From APNM01 sp040361335 (GTDB taxonomy: Bacteria > Pseudomonadota > Gammaproteobacteria > Nevskiales > Salinisphaeraceae), in NCBI RefSeq assembly GCF_040361335.1, contig NZ_APNM01000014.1, positions 1 through 64,000 of the forward strand: a DNA stretch of 64,000 nt, written 5' to 3'. Every line of letters begins with the position of its first letter. The stretch's first letter is position 1. The notes beneath the pieces are model-generated. The model had not been told where the DNA came from. It worked only from the letters and a program-made list of their open reading frames with translations, and made no database searches. The translations under genes were made by a program, and so were the position numbers. Shown here one piece after another: positions 8,775-17,320 of this stretch.

Positions 8775-9481
8775 TCGACTTACAGCTCAGACCGGATCAT
8801 CTCGTGAGGCATGCCCAGGTACAGGGACACAACCATGCTCACGACGAGGACCTCGGCTACGCCATTCACAGCTGGCTGACGGACGCGCTGGGTGAGTTCG
8901 CACCCCGCACCTTCCGACCGATGGAGCAACGCAACGGATCGCTTCGGCTGCTGGGCTATGGCAAGGCGGACGCGGATATGCTCCGTGAGCATGTGCAGTT
9001 GTTCGCGACACCGCAGGCTATGGCAGTCTGCGATTGGGACAGCGCGGCTTCCAAGCCGATAGGCGATATCACATGGCGGCAGGGGCAGACGCTGGGCTTC
9101 GAAGTTCGCATCTGCCCCATCGTTCGCGGCAAACTGGGCGAACGTGATGCCTTCCTCGCGCAGCTGCCTAGCAGCGGGGAACCGACAGTGCATAGCCGGA
9201 CGAGCGTGTATCGAGATTGGCTTTCCTCCAGGCTGAACGGCGCTGCAAGCCTCGACGATGACACGTTCAACCTGAAAGCCTTTCGGCTGGTTTCCACTTG
9301 GCGCCAAGGCCGATCGGCCGACACACGGAATCGGGCCGGCCGTCGTGTTGTGCGGCCGGATGCACTGCTCAGCGGACGACTTACAGTCCGGGACCCCGAC
9401 GCCTTCCGAACTCTGCTGCATAATGGCATAGGCCGTCATCGGGCTTTCGGCTTCGGCATGCTGCTTCTGCGCCCCGCATGA
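8765..9481 (+). CDS. casE: crRNA endonuclease Cas6e (Cse3/CasE)
   Basis: A 238-residue ribonuclease that cuts pre-crRNA at the base of each repeat hairpin and stays bound in Cascade. H35 in GYAIHSWL aligns with the catalytic histidine of E. coli CasE. The C-terminal GIGRHRAFGFGMLLLRP is the expected glycine-rich loop. It overlaps cas5 by 10 bp and cas1 by 4 bp (ATGA). The array repeats carry a strong 6-bp GC stem, a suitable substrate, and cutting after the stem would leave an AUCGACC-Y handle. Confidence 0.94.
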   Translation: MHMIDLQLRPDHLVRHAQVQGHNHAHDEDLGYAIHSWLTDALGEFAPRTFRPMEQRNGSLRLLGYGKADADMLREHVQLFATPQAMAVCDWDSAASKPIGDITWRQGQTLGFEVRICPIVRGKLGERDAFLAQLPSSGEPTVHSRTSVYRDWLSSRLNGAASLDDDTFNLKAFRLVSTWRQGRSADTRNRAGRRVVRPDALLSGRLTVRDPDAFRTLLHNGIGRHRAFGFGMLLLRPA

Positions 9482-10377
9482 GTAGTCGTAGTGGGTTCCT
9501 GCCCGGGCGCTTGGGGTTGTCCGGTGCCCGCATCCCCCACGCCGACCGCCATGGCCTGCTGTGGCTCTCGCGCGGCCGGCTGTCCGTCGAGGACGGTACG
9601 CTGCGATTCGTCTGCTCCAACTCGGACGATTTGGCGGCCGGCGACTACGCCATCCCCTATCAGGGCTTGTCCATGATCCTGCTCGGCCCGGGCTGCAGCG
9701 TCACGCATGACGTGCTGCGTGTGCTTGCTCGCCACGGAACGCTGCTCGCCGCGATCGGCGGAGGCGGCACCAAATACTACACCGCACCGCCCATGGGACA
9801 AGGACGGTCGGCGACCGCACGGCGACAGGCAACATTGTGGGCAAACGAGACTGCCCGCCTGGACATAGCCCGGCGCATGTACGCATTCCGCTTCGGCCGC
9901 GTGCTGCCGCACCGAGATATTTCCGTGCTCCGTGGTATCGAAGGCGGTCGCGTCAAGGAGTTGTACCGCGTCGAGGCAGAACGGTTTGGTATCCCCTGGA
10001 AGGGACGCCGTTATGACCGATCCAATCCGACAGCGGCTGATATACCGAACCAAGCAATCAATCACGCGGCAACGTTCGTGGAATCTGCTACCGATATCGC
10101 CGTAGCTGCAACCGGCGCACTGCCGCCGCTTGGCTTCATCCATGAAGACTCCAGCAATGCATTTACACTGGATATAGCCGATCTGTACCGGGCCGAAGTC
10201 ACCATTCCGCTGGCTTTCCAGGCAGCCCGCAAGGTACTGAACGATCCGAGCCTCAGTATTGAACGAACACTTCGACACGACAGTGCAGCGGAGTTTCGTA
10301 AGCGCCAACTCGTGCCCAAGATGATCGATCGTATCAAGGAGTTGCTCGATGCCGATGACAATGGTGGTGACTCGTAA
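9478..10377 (+). CDS. cas1: CRISPR integrase Cas1 (type I-E)
   Basis: A 299-residue metal-dependent integrase that, with Cas2, inserts new spacers next to the leader. The active-site triad is intact: E155 in LRGIEGGRVKELY, H222 in LGFIHEDSSN and D232 in LDIADLYRAE. Length is close to the E. coli protein (305). It starts in an ATGA overlap with cas6e and overlaps cas2 by 29 bp, so the adaptation pair is translationally coupled. The long array with uniform spacing agrees with an active adaptation module. Confidence 0.96.
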   Translation: MSSRSGFLPGRLGLSGARIPHADRHGLLWLSRGRLSVEDGTLRFVCSNSDDLAAGDYAIPYQGLSMILLGPGCSVTHDVLRVLARHGTLLAAIGGGGTKYYTAPPMGQGRSATARRQATLWANETARLDIARRMYAFRFGRVLPHRDISVLRGIEGGRVKELYRVEAERFGIPWKGRRYDRSNPTAADIPNQAINHAATFVESATDIAVAATGALPPLGFIHEDSSNAFTLDIADLYRAEVTIPLAFQAARKVLNDPSLSIERTLRHDSAAEFRKRQLVPKMIDRIKELLDADDNGGDS

Positions 10378-10648
10378 CGTCAGCGACAGGACACGCGGCT
10401 TCCTGGCCTCATCTATGCTGGAACTTTCCGCAGGCGTCTACAGTGCACCTCGCCTCTCTGCTGCTGTACGCAAACGCATATGGACAGTACTCGAAGAGTG
10501 GTGGCCTTACGAACGAGATGCTTCGATCATTATGGTTTGGCACGAAAACAAAGTACCGGCCGGGCAAGCCGTTAAAACCCTAGGTATTCCACCTGTGGAT
10601 CTCATCGAAATTGATGGCATCGTCTTGGCGCGACGTCCTTCCAATTGA
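10349..10648 (+). CDS. cas2: Cas2e adaptation protein
   Basis: A 99-residue structural partner of Cas1, type I-E variety (PMTMVVTRNVSDRTRGFLAS start, SAGVYSAPRLSAAVRKRIW middle, ending in an IDGIVLARRPSN tail). The unusual 29-bp overlap with cas1 is real, because the beta strand that begins the protein needs the overlapped codons. The stop codon lies inside the -35-like hexamer of the array leader, 47 bases before the first repeat. Confidence 0.94.
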   Translation: MPMTMVVTRNVSDRTRGFLASSMLELSAGVYSAPRLSAAVRKRIWTVLEEWWPYERDASIIMVWHENKVPAGQAVKTLGIPPVDLIEIDGIVLARRPSN

Positions 10649-10695
10649 ACTCCGCTCTTTAAAAATCAATATAAGACAGGGCACTATTAGCTAGA
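10645..10695 (+). promoter_or_regulatory. CRISPR leader with candidate array promoter
   Basis: Only 47 bases separate the cas2 stop from repeat 1, and they are clearly AT-rich. A -35-like TTGAAC (10645-10650, overlapping the cas2 stop) and a -10-like TATAAG (10670-10675) are 19 bp apart, placing the pre-crRNA start about 14 bases before repeat 1. AATCAA at 10665-10670 matches only the first half of an IHF site. Polarity is set by adjacent cas2 and by the degenerate repeat at the far end. Confidence 0.5.
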
Positions 10696-13600
10696 GGCTT
10701 CCCCGCATGCGCGGGGATCGACCCATGGCGCGGCGGCGGATGGCGCCTGCCTTGCGGGCTTCCCCGCATGCGCGGGGATCGACCCAGGCACAGGGCTGCC
10801 AGAATCCCTCTGAGCATGGCTTCCCCGCATGCGCGGGGATCGACCCCACGAAGGCCGCATGTCCCGCGTGCTCGCCGGGGCTTCCCCGCATGCGCGGGGA
10901 TCGACCTTTTGTTGCTGCTCGCACCCAAGGCATACATCTGGCTTCCCCGCATGCGCGGGGATCGACCCTGGTCCGCCTCGAGACGAGAAAGATTGCGTTC
11001 GGCTTCCCCGCATGCGCGGGGATCGACCCTCCCTTGGCGACATCGGTAGCAATGGCTCCGAGGCTTCCCCGCATGCGCGGGGATCGACCTCTTGTGGAGG
11101 CAGCGCGACGACGACATGCACTGGCTTCCCCGCATGCGCGGGGATCGACCTCCAGTGCGACAGTCAGCACCGGCGAGAATGCCGGCTTCCCCGCATGCGC
11201 GGGGATCGACCCGCCGCGTCCAGCATCGGCGGGAGTTTCTTGCCGGCTTCCCCGCATGCGCGGGGATCGACCTGACGCGGATGGCGTAGCGGGTGGTGGT
11301 CATGCGGCTTCCCCGCATGCGCGGGGATCGACCTGACCCGCAGCTCAAGGCCGACTTACTGGCCGAGGCTTCCCCGCATGCGCGGGGATCGACCGTTCCC
11401 GCCACGCCCGATCCGTCTCGAAGTTCCGGCTTCCCCGCATGCGCGGGGATCGACCCAATAGTTTCGACTGGTCGTCCCCGTCTTTCACGGCTTCCCCGCA
11501 TGCGCGGGGATCGACCTCCGGCCATGCGTGGCCGCGAGACAGCAGGGGCGGCTTCCCCGCATGCGCGGGGATCGACCCATCGTCATGTTGCCGTTGGTCA
11601 TGTCGGACGTGGCTTCCCCGCATGCGCGGGGATCGACCCCAGGCGTAGTGCCAGCCATCGCCCTTTCGGCGGGCTTCCCCGCATGCGCGGGGATCGACCT
11701 CAGGACGGGCTCGAACTGCCGCGCGGCGAGGAGGCTTCCCCGCATGCGCGGGGATCGACCCTGCCGAGCGCGAGGCGCGGGAGCGGGCCGAGGGGCTTCC
11801 CCGCATGCGCGGGGATCGACCCCTGGTCGATCTCCAGCCGTTGAACCCCGGCGGGGCTTCCCCGCATGCGCGGGGATCGACCCCGTGCGCCGCTCGGACT
11901 GGTGAAGGGTTCGTCGGCTTCCCCGCATGCGCGGGGATCGACCTTGGGGCGGCTCGCCGACAACCTGGCCGCGCCTGGCTTCCCCGCATGCGCGGGGATC
12001 GACCTTGCACGGGGACATGAAGGAACTGTCGGGCGCGGGCTTCCCCGCATGCGCGGGGATCGACCTGCGGATAGACACCGATGGCGCCGATCTCTGGCGG
12101 CTTCCCCGCATGCGCGGGGATCGACCCAAGGCGCGGGTGCTGATCCGGGTCAAGGAGGAGGCTTCCCCGCATGCGCGGGGATCGACCTATGCCGGCGACG
12201 GTCATGGCCTGAGTGAGCGCGGCTTCCCCGCATGCGCGGGGATCGACCCGCGGCCTGGTGCTCGGCCTGCCAGACATCGCGGGCTTCCCCGCATGCGCGG
12301 GGATCGACCTTCTCCGTCGTTCTTCGCGGAATCCTTCCGGACGGCTTCCCCGCATGCGCGGGGATCGACCCCTGGAGGGGCATCCGACGCCGGAGGAGGC
12401 GAAGGCTTCCCCGCATGCGCGGGGATCGACCCATCGCCCGCGCGCCCACGGACACCGGCCCCGGGGCTTCCCCGCATGCGCGGGGATCGACCTACGAGCT
12501 GGAGATCCTCGACGCCACCACCGAGGGCTTCCCCGCATGCGCGGGGATCGACCCAACGCCGGCGGCAATCCGTCGCCGGTGCCCAAGGCTTCCCCGCATG
12601 CGCGGGGATCGACCTACTGATGGCTTCGCGGATGTGGGAGATCAGCAGGCTTCCCCGCATGCGCGGGGATCGACCCCGCCGGCGGAGCTGGCCGCCGCAC
12701 CCGACCTGGGCTTCCCCGCATGCGCGGGGATCGACCTTCGTGCACACCGTGATCGGCGTCTTTCGGGCAGGCTTCCCCGCATGCGCGGGGATCGACCTTT
12801 CCTGGCGCAGTTCGACGATGCGCTGCGTGGGGCTTCCCCGCATGCGCGGGGATCGACCCGTCGACACCGGTCGCAGCGGTCTGCATGTGCTGGCTTCCCC
12901 GCATGCGCGGGGATCGACCCGGTTCGACGCCGCAGATCTCGCGGATAGCGCCGGCTTCCCCGCATGCGCGGGGATCGACCCTCGCCGCGGCCGGCGACGG
13001 CGGTGATGCTGCCGGCTTCCCCGCATGCGCGGGGATCGACCCCATGGCGGAACGTAAAAGCAGCGTCATCCTCGGGCTTCCCCGCATGCGCGGGGATCGA
13101 CCTGCCGACAGCGACGGCTACATGACCGCCGCGGCGGCTTCCCCGCATGCGCGGGGATCGACCACGCGGGAGAGGGGCGGCGGGTTGGACCACCCCGGCT
13201 TCCCCGCATGCGCGGGGATCGACCTCTCGGCCAGGGACTGCGCCGCCTGGGTCTGCTGGCTTCCCCGCATGCGCGGGGATCGACCCTCGGCGTCGAAGCC
13301 GTCCTCCACGAAGGCCACGGCTTCCCCGCATGCGCGGGGATCGACCCGTGGGATATCACTACCGCTGTTCAACTGGGTGGGCTTCCCCGCATGCGCGGGG
13401 ATCGACCTCCTGGAAGGCGGCCAACGGCGTCATCCTCGGCGGCTTCCCCGCATGCGCGGGGATCGACCCTGTAATCGTGCAGGGCCTGGGGCTCGGGGTA
13501 GGGCTTCCCCGCATGCGCGGGGATCGACCTTTGCCCGGTTGGCCGGCGAGATCGCGGCTATGGGCTTCCCCGCATGCGCGGGGATCGACCCCCTGACGGG

Positions 13601-14569
13601 ATCGGCCTGTCCAAAAATGAATAGGCTTCCCCGCATGCGCGGGGATCTACCCGCCCTGATCCCGCCGCCGAAACAGGACCGTCCGGCTTCCCCGCATGCG
13701 CGGGGATCGACCTGGCGGATCGGATCGGCATTGCTCGCCGCTGGCGGCTTCCCCGCATGCGCGGGGATCGACCCTTCTCGAGGCGGACATCGTGCCGCTG
13801 GACCTCGGCTTCCCCGCATGCGCGGGGATCGACCCCACTGCCGGCAGTCCGGGTTGCGGCACTTCTTGGCTTCCCCGCATGCGCGGGGATCGACCCAGGT
13901 CGACGCCGCAAAAAAAGACTGACCGCGCGGCTTCCCCGCATGCGCGGGGATCGACCTGAAATACGCGAAAATTGACAAAGAGGGCCGCCGGCTTCCCCGC
14001 ATGCGCGGGGATCGACCTTCGACGCCCCAGGAGCGCGCGTTATCCGAAACGGCTTCCCCGCATGCGCGGGGATCGACCCAGATTCAGGTTCTTAACAACG
14101 TCTCGGGCGGCGGCTTCCCCGCATGCGCGGGGATCGACCCGCGCGCTAGGCGGCCTCGAAAACGCCACCCGCGGCTTCCCCGCATGCGCGGGGATCGACC
14201 CCCGGCCGCACCGCCGCCGAGGCCGCAGAACAGGGCTTCCCCGCATGCGCGGGGATCGACCTCCCACTGCCCTGAGCTGGCGGATCGCATGGCCGGCTTC
14301 CCCGCATGCGCGGGGATCGACCTCCTGCTGTTCTACTTCGGCGGTGGGGCTTTCGGGCTTCCCCGCATGCGCGGGGATCGACCCTGCTTCGGCAGGGTGT
14401 CCAGGAGTACGTAGGTGGCTTCCCCGCATGCGCGGGGATCGACCTGGCCGTCGTCGTCCTCGCCGTGACTGGTGATAGGCTTCCCCGCATGCGCGGGGAT
14501 CGACCCCGGTCAGAGCGCCCGGCGCGGCGCCGGCGGTGAAGGGCTTCCACGCATGCGCGGGAATCATCA
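10696..14569 (+). CRISPR. Type I-E CRISPR array, 64 repeats and 63 spacers
   Basis: The 28-bp repeat begins GGCTTCCCCGC, has an ATGC tetraloop and ends GCGGGGATCGACC, giving a 6-bp stem CCCCGC/GCGGGG. Repeats start every 61 bp from 10696 through 14478, so spacers 1-62 are exactly 33 bases; the last spacer is 36. All repeats I read are identical except number 49 (13624, GATCTACC for GATCGACC) and the terminal one (14542-14569), which has five changes. The first spacer base is C in 35, T in 26, G in one (spacer 12) and A in one (spacer 41). It is probably the PAM-derived 29th repeat base, as in E. coli I-E. No duplicated spacer was noticed by eye. Confidence 0.99.
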
Positions 14570-14587
14570 ACAAGCATATACTACTTT

Positions 14588-14607
14588 CCCGCTGCCGCGG
14601 GTGTTTT
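14588..14607 (+). terminator. Terminator-like hairpin after the array
   Basis: CCCGC, loop TGCC, GCGGG, then TGTTTT: a 5-bp GC stem followed by a T-rich tail, 18 bases past the last repeat. It is well placed to end the pre-crRNA. The sequence CTTTCCCGC..GCGGG also resembles the repeat core, so it may be a decayed repeat reused as terminator. Confidence 0.5.
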
Positions 14608-14779
14608 CGAGAGAAGCGGCTGGTTGGCATCACTGATGCCGCTCTCTTCGCAGCATTAGCGGGGGTTCAGCCCGCCATCAAATAATGTCTGATGGCCAGA
14701 CAAAGGTTGGCATGGGCAGGACGTCATGTGCGGCGAGTGGCATTAACATACCGACTTGAAACAGTCTGGAGAGGAAACA

Positions 14780-14938
14780 ATGACACGATCGCCTACGAGA
14801 AGACATCTTGAGGCAGCTGCTTGGACAAAAAGCTCCAAGCGTCGCAAAGCCCTGGGCCTTAAGGATGGCCCCAAATGTCTCCCCCACGAAAAGACCCTTG
14901 CCGCTATCGTGAGAGAGCAGCGAGATGAGGGTTATTGA
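14780..14938 (+). CDS. Small basic hypothetical protein (52 aa)
   Basis: The product starts MTRSPTRRHLEAAAWTKSSK and ends TLAAIVREQRDEGY. It is lysine/arginine-rich with one cysteine. ATG 14780 is preferred over the in-frame ATG at 14756 because GGAGAGGAAA lies just before it. I do not recognise the family. It is the first gene after the array on the same strand, with a perfect 12-bp palindrome just downstream. A small helical nucleic-acid-binding role is possible but unsupported. Confidence 0.5.
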   Translation: MTRSPTRRHLEAAAWTKSSKRRKALGLKDGPKCLPHEKTLAAIVREQRDEGY

Positions 14939-14949
14939 GCCCGCATAGT

Positions 14950-14961
14950 CGTAGCGCTACG
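14950..14961. repeat. Perfect 12-bp palindrome
   Basis: CGTAGCGCTACG reads the same on both strands. It lies 12 bases after the 52-aa ORF and before the next small ORF. It could be an operator or part of a terminator; no T run follows. Confidence 0.4.
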
Positions 14962-15010
14962 CGAGGAAGCGGGGAAACGGATATGTCCAAACAATTCGGG
15001 CAATGCCGGC

Positions 15011-15142
15011 ATGAAAAGCCTGGATACGTCATCGACAGATTCGTCCGGCGGACGTGATGCGGCCTCGGGCCACCCTCGTTACCGGAAGCTGACGCCCGAG
15101 GAAATCTCAGCCTTGCAGCGCGACAAGCGCGAGACCACCTAA
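15011..15142 (+). CDS. Small hypothetical protein (43 aa)
   Basis: It reads MKSLDTSSTDSSGGRDAASG, then HPRYRKLTPEEISALQRDKR and ETT. The charged C-terminal half with a helix-start motif (LTPEEISALQRDK) looks protein-like. A 24-codon ORF (14983-15057, MSKQFGQCRHEKPGYVIDRF...) overlaps its start in another frame. No family is recognised, and no strong ribosome-binding site is seen. The region 14939-15285 otherwise holds only the palindromes. Confidence 0.3.
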   Translation: MKSLDTSSTDSSGGRDAASGHPRYRKLTPEEISALQRDKRETT

Positions 15143-15199
15143 CGACTTGATGAACTCCGCGACCAGGAGCGGCAGTCTCGTCGCGGTCGGTAGTGTCGA

Positions 15200-15229
15200 T
15201 GGTCTGTCCTATGGCCATGGGGCAGACCA
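15200..15229. repeat. Near-perfect 30-bp inverted repeat
   Basis: TGGTCTGTCCT, then the palindromic core ATGGCCAT, then GGGGCAGACCA. Pairing is complete apart from two G-T positions. It sits between the plus-strand small ORFs and the minus-strand RcnB-like gene, so it could be a shared terminator or a protein-binding site. Confidence 0.45.
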
Positions 15230-15285
15230 CGGCTTGGCTTATCGATCGGCCAGTATGGTTGCCCCTTTCGGCAGGGGAATCGTAT

Positions 15286-15774
15286 CTACAGATCGAGGAT
15301 GTCCGCCAGCACCCGCGTGCCCACGATCACGCGGACGATGTCGTCGTCGATGCGATAGAGCTCGGTGCCGTCCGGCTGGCGCGGCAGGCGGCGCAGGAGG
15401 TCGCCGGGCAACGGCTGGCGGTAGCGATAGACGTCTCCGGGCAGGACTTCGCCGCGGGCGATCTTCTTCTGCCACCCCGGCGGCAACGGTTCGCCGCGCG
15501 CAACCTTTTTCTGCAGGCCCGGCGGCAGGCCGCGGTGGTCGCGGCCGCGCTCTTGCCAGCGGTCATGATCGCGATAGTAATCGCGGATCAGGTCGCGCTC
15601 GCGGTCGGACAGACGCAGTTCGCGGCGGCGGTCGTCATGGTCGTGATTGCGCTCGCCGGCGGCGGCGAACAGGACGTCCAGCCAGTCCCCGCCCTCTTCG
15701 TGGGCGTGTCCCGGCAGGGAGGCGGCCGTCAGCACGGCGGCCAGACAGGTCGAAGCGATGAGCTTGCGGCGCAT
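15286..15774 (-). CDS. RcnB/CigR-like periplasmic protein
   Basis: A 162-residue secreted protein. Signal peptide: residues 1-24 (RRKLIASTCLAAVLTAASLP, cleavage near GHA). A His/Asp/Arg-rich linker follows (NHDHDDRRRELRLSDRE), then a duplicated segment PPGLQKKVARGEPL / PPGWQKKIARGEVL and a C-terminal DLLRRLPRQPDGTELYRIDD. The last module is characteristic of RcnB-type and anti-virulence CigR-type proteins. In E. coli RcnB works in periplasmic nickel/cobalt homeostasis; the role here is not known. It is a single gene with a short intergenic region on each side. Confidence 0.65.
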   Translation of the reverse strand: MRRKLIASTCLAAVLTAASLPGHAHEEGGDWLDVLFAAAGERNHDHDDRRRELRLSDRERDLIRDYYRDHDRWQERGRDHRGLPPGLQKKVARGEPLPPGWQKKIARGEVLPGDVYRYRQPLPGDLLRRLPRQPDGTELYRIDDDIVRVIVGTRVLADILDL

Positions 15775-15848
15775 GGGTCACCTCGCGATATCGATCTTTC
15801 GCGGATGACTCTAGGGGGCGCCGCGTGAACCGCGCCTGAACGCCCGCG

Positions 15849-16247
15849 TCACATGAGCCGGCGGTACTCCTTGTAGACGCAGCGGTCCATCACCACCTCG
15901 ATGCCGGCGTCGCGGGCGCGCTGGGCGGCGTCCTCGTGGACCACGCCCTCCTGCAGCCAGAGGGCGGGCACGCCGCGCTCGATACAGGCGTCGACGATGC
16001 CGGGCACGTGCTCGGGAGCGCGGAAGACGTCCACCAGGTCGATGTCGCCCGGTACCGAGGCGAGGTCGGGATAGCTTTTCTCGCCCAGGACTTCGGTCTC
16101 CCTGGGATTCACGGGCACGATCTCGTAGCCGAAGCCCTGCAGCGAGCGGGCGACGCCGTGACTGGGGCGGCCGGGGTCGGAGGAAAGGCCGATAACGGCG
16201 ATGCGTTTGGTGCGTTCGAGCAGGCGCTTGATGTCGTCGTCGGTCAT
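15849..16247 (-). CDS. CoA-binding domain protein (YccU-like)
   Basis: A 132-residue single-domain Rossmann protein of the CoA_binding_2 type. The nucleotide-binding turn is IAVIGLSSDPGRPSHGVA (residues about 16-33). The second half carries the conserved ALWLQEGVVHEDAAQRARDA segment and ends with MDRCVYKEYRRL. Family length is normal. The biochemical role of these stand-alone proteins is poorly defined. It is apparently monocistronic. Confidence 0.85.
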   Translation of the reverse strand: MTDDDIKRLLERTKRIAVIGLSSDPGRPSHGVARSLQGFGYEIVPVNPRETEVLGEKSYPDLASVPGDIDLVDVFRAPEHVPGIVDACIERGVPALWLQEGVVHEDAAQRARDAGIEVVMDRCVYKEYRRLM

Positions 16248-16385
16248 GTCGGGGCCTGGGTTGCAGTGAGACCATTGGCGGCGCAGTCGGCCGCCGGAGA
16301 GACCTGACCGATTCTATCCTGGGCCGGGGCTCCTGTCGGGGGTTGTTGTTTGGGGCGTTGTAGCGGTCTTTGTGGTTGGGGTCCT

Positions 16386-16420
16386 AAATCCCCCTCGGTC
16401 CCCCTTTGCAAAGGGGGAGG
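16386..16420. repeat. Dispersed hairpin element, CCCCCTTTG type (copy 1)
   Basis: AAATCCCCCTCGG then TCCCCCTTTGCAAAGGGGGA forms a perfect CCCCCTTTGCAAAGGGGG palindrome. A near copy is at 17836-17869. It lies just past the 3' end of the lipoprotein gene and may serve as its terminator. Confidence 0.6.
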
Positions 16421-16436
16421 AAGGCGGGGCCCGCCG

Positions 16437-17282
16437 TCACGCACCGGGTGGCTGGTAGAGGTGGGCCACGCGCTCGGCGGCGTCGGCCAGGGCGGTCTCC
16501 AGGGCCTCGGCCAGGGCGCGGTTGACCCAGCGCAGGGCCTCGTCGTGCTGGAGTTCGGCGTAGGCGGCCCGGCGGGCCTGGTCCACGTCGCGGTAGGCGT
16601 ACAGCAGCATCACGGGAATCTGCTGGCTCAGGCGCATGTCCAGGCCGGCGCGGGTCTCTTCCAGCATCATGCGCTCGTTGGTGGGCGAGATGCTGTAGTC
16701 GTCGGAGACGACGGTGTTCCGGGCCGCGATCATGCCCTGCATCATGCCCAGGTTGAAGGCGGTCTGGAGCTCGACGAGCCGGAGATCGTCGGCGAGGCCG
16801 CGCATGCGCCGCACGGCCTGGTCCGACGCATCGTTGGCGGGCTGCTGCAGGAAGGTCTGAAAACCCTGCGCGAACTGGTCGTCGGCCGCTGCGTCCTCGC
16901 GCGCGATCATGTCCCGGGCCAGCTCGCTCTCCAGGCGCTCGGCAGCGTGGCGCAGGGCATCGGCGCGATCCTGGACGCGCGCCCACTCCGCCAGCCGCTC
17001 GGCGACCGCGGCTTCCAGGCGCTCGGCGTCGTAGGCGGCATGGATGGCGGCGCGCAGCCGCTCGCGCTCGTCCTCGCCGGGGCCCGCGGGCAGGTTGGCC
17101 ATGACGGCGTCGGTTATGATCGGCGCGGACTGGGCCAGCATGGCGTCGACCCGGTAGGCTTCGACGATGCGCCGGGCCTCGCGGTTCTCGTCGACCCGGT
17201 CGGGGAACAGGGCGCAACCGGCCAGCGCGGCGGCGGTTGTCGCGGCGACGGCGGCGCCGATTAGACTACGCATCGTTTTCAT
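16437..17282 (-). CDS. Predicted lipoprotein of unknown function
   Basis: 281 residues. A signal peptide ends in a lipobox, AAALAGC (Cys at about 23), so the protein should be anchored in a membrane by its N-terminal cysteine. The rest is almost entirely helical and rich in Ala/Glu/Arg, with a conserved-looking central block DLRLVELQTAFNLGMMQGMI and LLEETRAGLDMRL-type helices. It vaguely resembles DUF2059-type proteins, but I cannot assign it. A second ATG three codons in (17273) is equally possible. Confidence 0.7.
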   Translation of the reverse strand: MKTMRSLIGAAVAATTAAALAGCALFPDRVDENREARRIVEAYRVDAMLAQSAPIITDAVMANLPAGPGEDERERLRAAIHAAYDAERLEAAVAERLAEWARVQDRADALRHAAERLESELARDMIAREDAAADDQFAQGFQTFLQQPANDASDQAVRRMRGLADDLRLVELQTAFNLGMMQGMIAARNTVVSDDYSISPTNERMMLEETRAGLDMRLSQQIPVMLLYAYRDVDQARRAAYAELQHDEALRWVNRALAEALETALADAAERVAHLYQPPGA

Positions 17283-17320
17283 CTCCTCGCACGAATGCCC
17301 CCTTACCTGGGACGAACACT

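Noticed and set aside
10661..10680. IHF site in the CRISPR leader
   Set aside because: AATCAA is present, but the required TTR half four bases later is AGA; reported only as a half match.
10659..14633. Many ORFs through the CRISPR array on both strands with repeated RSPRMRGS, SIPAHAGKP, VDPRACGEA or ASPHARGST peptides
   Set aside because: They are translations of the 28-bp repeat; the 61-bp period is not a multiple of three, so the repeat cycles through all frames. Not genes.
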